Assembly (NCBI RefSeq): GCF_000688475.1
Contig: NZ_JIAN01000005.1
Coordinates: forward strand, 1,488,001-1,552,000
Length of the DNA stretch: 64,000 nt
Direction: 5' to 3'
Source: Cellulomonas sp. URHE0023
GTDB lineage: Bacteria; Actinomycetota; Actinomycetes; Actinomycetales; Cellulomonadaceae
Both the position numbers and the translations under genes were made by a program. A model generated the notes under the pieces. That model had not been told where the DNA came from. It was given only the letters and a program-made list of their open reading frames with translations, and ran no database searches. Shown here piece by piece: positions 59,665-64,000 of this stretch (within the stretch, counting starts at the first letter, position 1; each line of letters begins with the position of its first letter).

Positions 59665-62600
59665 GTGCGACTGATCCTGAGCGCCGTCTCGCAGGGTGCG
59701 CCGGAGCCGGTGGACCTGGTGCTCGAGTGCGCCCCCGGCGCACGGGTCCGTGACGTGGCCCGGGCGCTCGCGCAGCGGTTGCCGTCGGAGCGCCAGCAGG
59801 TGGTTCCCCGAGGGTCCGGCCACCTCGGAGTCGTGCAGGTCGCCGCTGTCGAGAGCATCGGCGCTCCCACCCTCTGGTGGCGCGGGCACGAGCTCGACCC
59901 CGACGAGCACGTCGAGACCTGCCCGCTGCGGCACGGGGCGGTCGTCGGCCTCGACGGGGACCCGGGCGACCTGTGGTCCGAGCCGGTCGGCGCGTGCGAC
60001 GTGCGCGTGGTGTCGGGTCGCGGCGCAGGCCGGGTGCAGCGGCTCACGCCCGGTCGCCACGAGATCGGCAGCGCCCCCACGGCGTCCGTCCAGGTCGAGG
60101 GCCCCGGCCTCGCCGCGGTCCTGGAGATCGGCGTCGACGGCTCGCGGACGCTCGAACCCGCGCCGGGCGTCATCGGGGTGCTGGTGCCCGCCCCGATCCG
60201 TCGTCGGGCGCTGGAGGGTCCCATCGTCGTGCGTCGCGGCGAGGCCGGTGCCGCGGTGCAGCGGCGGGGCTCGCGCCGGTACGCGGACAAGCTGCTCGAG
60301 GCTCGTCGCGGACTGGAGGCGATCGAGGAGATCGACCCCGAGGCGGACCGGCCGCTGGTCCACCTGAACCGCTCCGCACTGGTCGGCCGACGGCCGTGGC
60401 TGCCCGGCCAGGCGCTCGTCGTCGGGGACGTCGTGCTCGAGATCGCCGACGTCGAGCCGCCTGACGCGTCGCTGTCGCCCAGCCCGCTGGGCGCGACGCT
60501 CGACTACAACCGGCCGCCGCGGCTCCTGCCGCCCGCGCGCAGCACCGACTTCCGGCTGCCCAACGAGCCGCGAACGCCCGACAAGCAGCGCTTCCCGCTG
60601 GCGATGATGCTCCTGCCGCTCGCCATGGGCGCGGCGATGTTCTTCTTCACCAAGTCGCCGTACGCGGTGATCGTCATGGCGCTGTCGCCGGCGATGGCGG
60701 TGTCCAACTACGTGTCGTCCCGCGGGAGCCGTCGGTCGACGCACCTCGAGGCCGTGCGGACCTACGTGCAGCGTGCCGCCCGGATCGAGCAGCAGGCGCA
60801 CGAGGCGCTCTCGGCGGAGAGCGTGGCCCGACGTCGCGACCTGCCGGACCCGGCGTCGGTCCTGCTCTTCGCGACAGGACCGCGCGCACGCCTGTGGGAG
60901 CGGCGCCGCACCGACCCGGACTGGATGCTCGCCCGGGTCGGCACGGCCGACGTTGCCAGCGAGGTGTCGCTGAGCGACCCCGGGCGCGAGGACCATGAGC
61001 GCGTCCAGCACTGGACCGCCGCAGACGTGCCCGTTGCGGTGCCGCTCGCGCGTGCCGGTGTGACCGGTGTCGCCGGTCCGACGGCCGACCGTCGGCGCGT
61101 GGCCGCGTGGATGCTCGCGCAGGTGGTCACGGGCCACTCGCCGGCCGACGTCTCCGTGGTGCTTCTGGCCGACGTGGACGGCGGCGATGCGTGGGGCTGG
61201 GTCCGCTGGCTGCCGCACGCACGCCGCGACGGCGCCGGCCCCGTGGTCGCGGTCGGGAACGACGACGAGACGACCGGACGACGCGTCGCCGAGCTGCTCG
61301 ACCTGGTGGAGCGGCGTCGTGCGGTGACCCGCGCCGGGAGCATGGGCAGCATGAGCGCGAGCGCCGGGCCGGCGTTCGACCCGGTGCTCGTCGTGCTCGA
61401 CGGAGCCCGCCGCATCCGCCTGTTGCCGGGCCTGGTCACGCTGCTGCGCGAGGGGCCGCCGGTCGGCATCACGTTCTTGTGCGTCGACGAGCACGAGCGC
61501 CAGCTGCCTGAGGAGTGCCAGGCCGTCGTGGTCCTGTCCGAGGACGCCGCCACGGTGACCGTGGCCGGTGAGCCGCCGGTCGACGGGGTGCGCCCGGACC
61601 TCGTGCCGGACGCGTGGTTCGAACGCCTCGGCCGGTCCCTCGCGCCCGTGCGGGACATCAGCACGGAGGACCTCTCGGCGTCGCTGACGTCGACGAGCCG
61701 GCTGCTGCAGGTGCTCGACCTCGACCCGCCGCACGCTCAGGCGATCGCTCTCGGCTGGGCACAAGGCGGGCGGACCACGCGCGCAGTCATCGGGGAGTCC
61801 ACCGACGGACCGTTCAGCATCGACATCCGCTCCGACGGCCCTCACGGCCTCGTTGCCGGCACCACAGGCTCCGGCAAGTCCGAGCTGCTCCAAACCCTCA
61901 TCGCGTCGCTCGCGGTGGGCAACCGCCCCGACGAGATGACGTTCGTCCTGGTCGACTACAAGGGCGGCGCCGCGTTCAAGGACTGCAACCGCCTCCCGCA
62001 CACCGTCGGCATGGTGACCGACCTGGACGCGCACCTGACCACGCGTGCACTGGAGAGCCTGGCCGCTGAGCTTCGCCGCCGTGAGCACCAGCTCGCGGGG
62101 GCGGACGCGAAGGACATCGAGGACTACCTGGCCACGCGCGGGCCCGACGACGCGCCGATGCCCCGTCTGATGATCGTGATCGACGAGTTCGCGGCGCTGG
62201 TCGCCGAGCTGCCGGACTTCGTCACCGGTCTGGTGGACATCGCCCGGCGCGGACGGTCCCTCGGCGTGCACCTCCTGCTGGCCACGCAGCGGCCCGCAGG
62301 CGTGGTCAGCGCCGAGATCAAGTCGAACACCAACCTCCGCATCGCCCTGCGCGTCACCGACCGCAACGACAGCCAGGATGTCATCGAGTCGAGCGACGCG
62401 GCCGAGATCCCGCCAAGCCTGCCGGGCCGCGCGTACGCCCGGCTCGGCCACTCGAGCCTCGTCGCGTTCCAGTCCTCTCGCGTGGGCGGACGTCCGCCGA
62501 CCGCGACGGACGACGGCGGCTCGGTGGCGGTCCTGCCGCTCACGTGGTCGGCGGTGGGGCGCCCTGTGGCGGTCCCGCGGGGCGAGGCGCAGGACGACAT

Positions 62601-64000
62601 CGACGCGCCGACGGACCTCGGCGCGCTCGTCACGGCCGTGCAGGCGGCCGCCGAGCTGTCGGGCGTCGCGGCGCCACCCCCGCCGTGGCTGCCCGCCCTG
62701 AGCACCGCGGTGACGATGGTCGACGTCGTCGAGCAGGGTGGCCGGGCCCTCGCCTCGACCCCGTTCCGCCTGCCGTACGGTCTGGTGGACCTGCCCTCCG
62801 AGCAGCGCCGGGACGTCGCCGTGCACGACCTGGAGACCGCCGGCAACCTGGCTGTGGTCGGCGCCCCCCGCTCGGGCCGCTCGACCGTGCTCCGCGCGCT
62901 CGCCGCCGGCGTGGCCACCCGGTTGTCGCCACGGGACGTCCACCTGTACGGGCTCGACTTCGGCAACAACGCGCTCCTGCCCCTGGTGAGCCTGCCGCAC
63001 ACCGGCGCGATCGTGACGCGTGACCAGCCCGACCGGATCGCCCGCCTGACCCGACGCCTGCGCGCCGAGATCTCGCGCCGCCAGCAGCTGCTCGCTGAGC
63101 AGTCGTTCGCCGACGTCACCGAGCAGCGCGCGGGGAGCGCACCCGCCGACCGGCTGCCGTACCTGCTCGTCCTGCTGGACCGGTGGGAAGGTTTCATCCA
63201 GGCGTTCGAGGACTACGACGCGGGCGCACTGGTGGACCTGTGGACGCAGATCCTGCAAGAGGGTCCCGGCGCGGGCGTGAAGATCGTGCTGACGGGCGAC
63301 CGGAGCCTGCTCGCGGGGCGCGTCTCGACGCTCACCGAGGACCGCGTGATGCTCCCGATGACCGACCCGGGGGACTACTCGTCCGTCGGAATGTCACCGC
63401 GCGACGTGCCGGGTTCGCTGCCGGACGGGCGCGCGTTCCGATCGCAGGGCAGCCAGGAGCTCCAGGTGTGCCTGCTCGACGCGGATGCGAGCGGACCAGC
63501 GCAGGTTGCCGCTCTGCAGCGGTTGGCACGCGTGGCCTCCGGGAATGCGGTCGTCGACGGCGGTGCGCCGTTCCGAGTCGACCCGCTGCCCACGCGTGTC
63601 ACGCTGGCCGAGGCGATCGCGTACGGCGGCCCCCCGCTCGGCCCCACCGCGGTCCCGGTGGGCGTCGGCGGCGACTCCCTCTCGCTGTTCGGCGTCGACA
63701 CCGACGAGAACGGCCCTGGCGTGCTCGTCGGCGGGCCGCGTCGCTCCGGCCGCAGCACCGCCCTGCTCACGATGGGGACCTCGGCGCTCGAGCGGGGCTG
63801 GGCCGTCGGCATCGTCACTCCCCGTCGCAGCCCGCTGCGCGACCTGACCGGGTTGGCGGGTGCACTGGACCTCGAGTCGACACGCGAGGAGATCGCCGAG
63901 CTGCTGGCCCGGCTGGTGCCCACCGACCGGTCCACGCTGCTGCTCGTCGACGACCTCGAGCTGGTCGGCACCGACGGTCCGCTGGCCGACGCGATCGTCG
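59665..64000 (+). CDS. FtsK/SpoIIIE-type type VII secretion ATPase (EccC/EssC-like), 3' end outside window
   Basis: At least 1445 residues; the gene runs off the window. GTG 59665 follows AGGGGAGG at 59651-59658. An FHA-like region is at about 110-280 (ESX/EssC-type N-terminus) and two helices at about 315-350 (FPLAMMLLPLAMGAAMFFF). Three ATPase modules follow: module 1 with Walker A AGTTGSGKSELLQTL (about 732) and Walker B MIVIDEFAALV; module 2 with GAPRSGRSTVL (about 1070); module 3 with GGPRRSGRSTAL (about 1357). In modules 2 and 3 the P-loop Lys is Arg. This is the motor of a type VII-like secretion system that exports the WXG100 protein encoded just upstream. No EccB/D/E or mycosin is seen here. 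Confidence 0.93.
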   Translation, partial: MRLILSAVSQGAPEPVDLVLECAPGARVRDVARALAQRLPSERQQVVPRGSGHLGVVQVAAVESIGAPTLWWRGHELDPDEHVETCPLRHGAVVGLDGDPGDLWSEPVGACDVRVVSGRGAGRVQRLTPGRHEIGSAPTASVQVEGPGLAAVLEIGVDGSRTLEPAPGVIGVLVPAPIRRRALEGPIVVRRGEAGAAVQRRGSRRYADKLLEARRGLEAIEEIDPEADRPLVHLNRSALVGRRPWLPGQALVVGDVVLEIADVEPPDASLSPSPLGATLDYNRPPRLLPPARSTDFRLPNEPRTPDKQRFPLAMMLLPLAMGAAMFFFTKSPYAVIVMALSPAMAVSNYVSSRGSRRSTHLEAVRTYVQRAARIEQQAHEALSAESVARRRDLPDPASVLLFATGPRARLWERRRTDPDWMLARVGTADVASEVSLSDPGREDHERVQHWTAADVPVAVPLARAGVTGVAGPTADRRRVAAWMLAQVVTGHSPADVSVVLLADVDGGDAWGWVRWLPHARRDGAGPVVAVGNDDETTGRRVAELLDLVERRRAVTRAGSMGSMSASAGPAFDPVLVVLDGARRIRLLPGLVTLLREGPPVGITFLCVDEHERQLPEECQAVVVLSEDAATVTVAGEPPVDGVRPDLVPDAWFERLGRSLAPVRDISTEDLSASLTSTSRLLQVLDLDPPHAQAIALGWAQGGRTTRAVIGESTDGPFSIDIRSDGPHGLVAGTTGSGKSELLQTLIASLAVGNRPDEMTFVLVDYKGGAAFKDCNRLPHTVGMVTDLDAHLTTRALESLAAELRRREHQLAGADAKDIEDYLATRGPDDAPMPRLMIVIDEFAALVAELPDFVTGLVDIARRGRSLGVHLLLATQRPAGVVSAEIKSNTNLRIALRVTDRNDSQDVIESSDAAEIPPSLPGRAYARLGHSSLVAFQSSRVGGRPPTATDDGGSVAVLPLTWSAVGRPVAVPRGEAQDDIDAPTDLGALVTAVQAAAELSGVAAPPPPWLPALSTAVTMVDVVEQGGRALASTPFRLPYGLVDLPSEQRRDVAVHDLETAGNLAVVGAPRSGRSTVLRALAAGVATRLSPRDVHLYGLDFGNNALLPLVSLPHTGAIVTRDQPDRIARLTRRLRAEISRRQQLLAEQSFADVTEQRAGSAPADRLPYLLVLLDRWEGFIQAFEDYDAGALVDLWTQILQEGPGAGVKIVLTGDRSLLAGRVSTLTEDRVMLPMTDPGDYSSVGMSPRDVPGSLPDGRAFRSQGSQELQVCLLDADASGPAQVAALQRLARVASGNAVVDGGAPFRVDPLPTRVTLAEAIAYGGPPLGPTAVPVGVGGDSLSLFGVDTDENGPGVLVGGPRRSGRSTALLTMGTSALERGWAVGIVTPRRSPLRDLTGLAGALDLESTREEIAELLARLVPTDRSTLLLVDDLELVGTDGPLADAIV

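Noticed and set aside
59395..63258. Antisense open frame of about 1287 codons across the FtsK-type gene
   Set aside because: Same reason; the plus-strand frame has three ATPase modules and an FHA-like region.
1..64000. Insertion sequences, prophage, integrative element borders, rRNA genes
   Set aside because: No transposase, integrase, phage structural gene, target-site duplication next to the three tRNA genes, or rRNA sequence was seen.

Overview
The window reads as chromosome from a high-GC actinobacterium. A Cellulomonas-like member of the Micrococcales is my best guess. The evidence is very high G+C, heavy GTG start use, long spurious antisense reading frames, a bacterial proteasome activator ending in GQYL, a conservon (CvnABCD-type) operon, DUF5926 and DUF6325 proteins, and a short actinobacterial-type Tad pilus locus followed by a WXG100/FtsK pair. 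The family and genus are inferred from gene content and remembered gene order, not from a search. I see no insertion sequence, prophage, integrase or CRISPR array.

Layout. 1-4900: small accessory genes (SRPBCC proteins, an ArsR-like regulator, two MFS exporters, a GNAT protein). 4935-16400: mostly housekeeping genes: phosphoglucomutase, DUF5926, a family 2 glycosyltransferase with a repeat-built N-terminus, a large AlkP-like membrane protein, pheA, a diacylglycerol-kinase-like lipid kinase, serS, a HAD phosphatase and an EamA transporter. 16395-19202: proteasome activator Bpa, an AGE-family sugar isomerase and a quinone oxidoreductase. 19492-25546: a four-gene conservon (NIT-domain kinase, roadblock, DUF742, small GTPase) whose kinase carries an unusually long Ala/Pro/Trp-rich tail. 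It ends at a strong hairpin and is followed by a degenerate PIN-like protein and a DUF2252 protein. 28003-29746: an oxidoreductase and a divergent TetR gene around a pair of near-identical inverted 20-bp operators. 29837-34145: tRNA-Ser(UGA) and a 1229-residue secreted protein of unknown function. 34450-37913: a DeoR regulator, then an old-yellow-enzyme/oxidoreductase operon divergent from a MarR gene with a perfect 12-bp inverted repeat. 37938-41316: a translationally coupled RNB nuclease / coiled-coil / YdeI operon. 41387-46939: an EmrB-type exporter, tRNA-Ser(GCU), LtrA, tRNA-Arg(ACG), a frameshifted SUFU-like gene and two small actinobacterial families. 47360-50013: a lipoprotein, a secreted protein and an FHA/zinc-ribbon protein.

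50171-64000 is the most interesting block. A compact Tad (Flp) pilus operon (SAF/CpaB, TadZ, TadA/CpaF ATPase, TadB, TadC, Flp pilin, two TadE-like and one TadG-like pseudopilin) runs by start/stop overlap into a membrane protein with a LysM-like region and a C-terminal SARP/BTAD-like module. A WXG100 protein and an EccC/EssC-type FtsK ATPase follow and run off the window. A pilus machine and a type VII-like secretion module therefore sit head to tail, joined by one unusual gene. No prepilin peptidase gene is present within the visible part.

A second window-wide pattern is that about a dozen genes have a TAnnnT-like -10 hexamer 6-7 bases before the start codon and no Shine-Dalgarno sequence, which points to leaderless transcripts. 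In one case (the glycosyltransferase at 7597) this decides the start.
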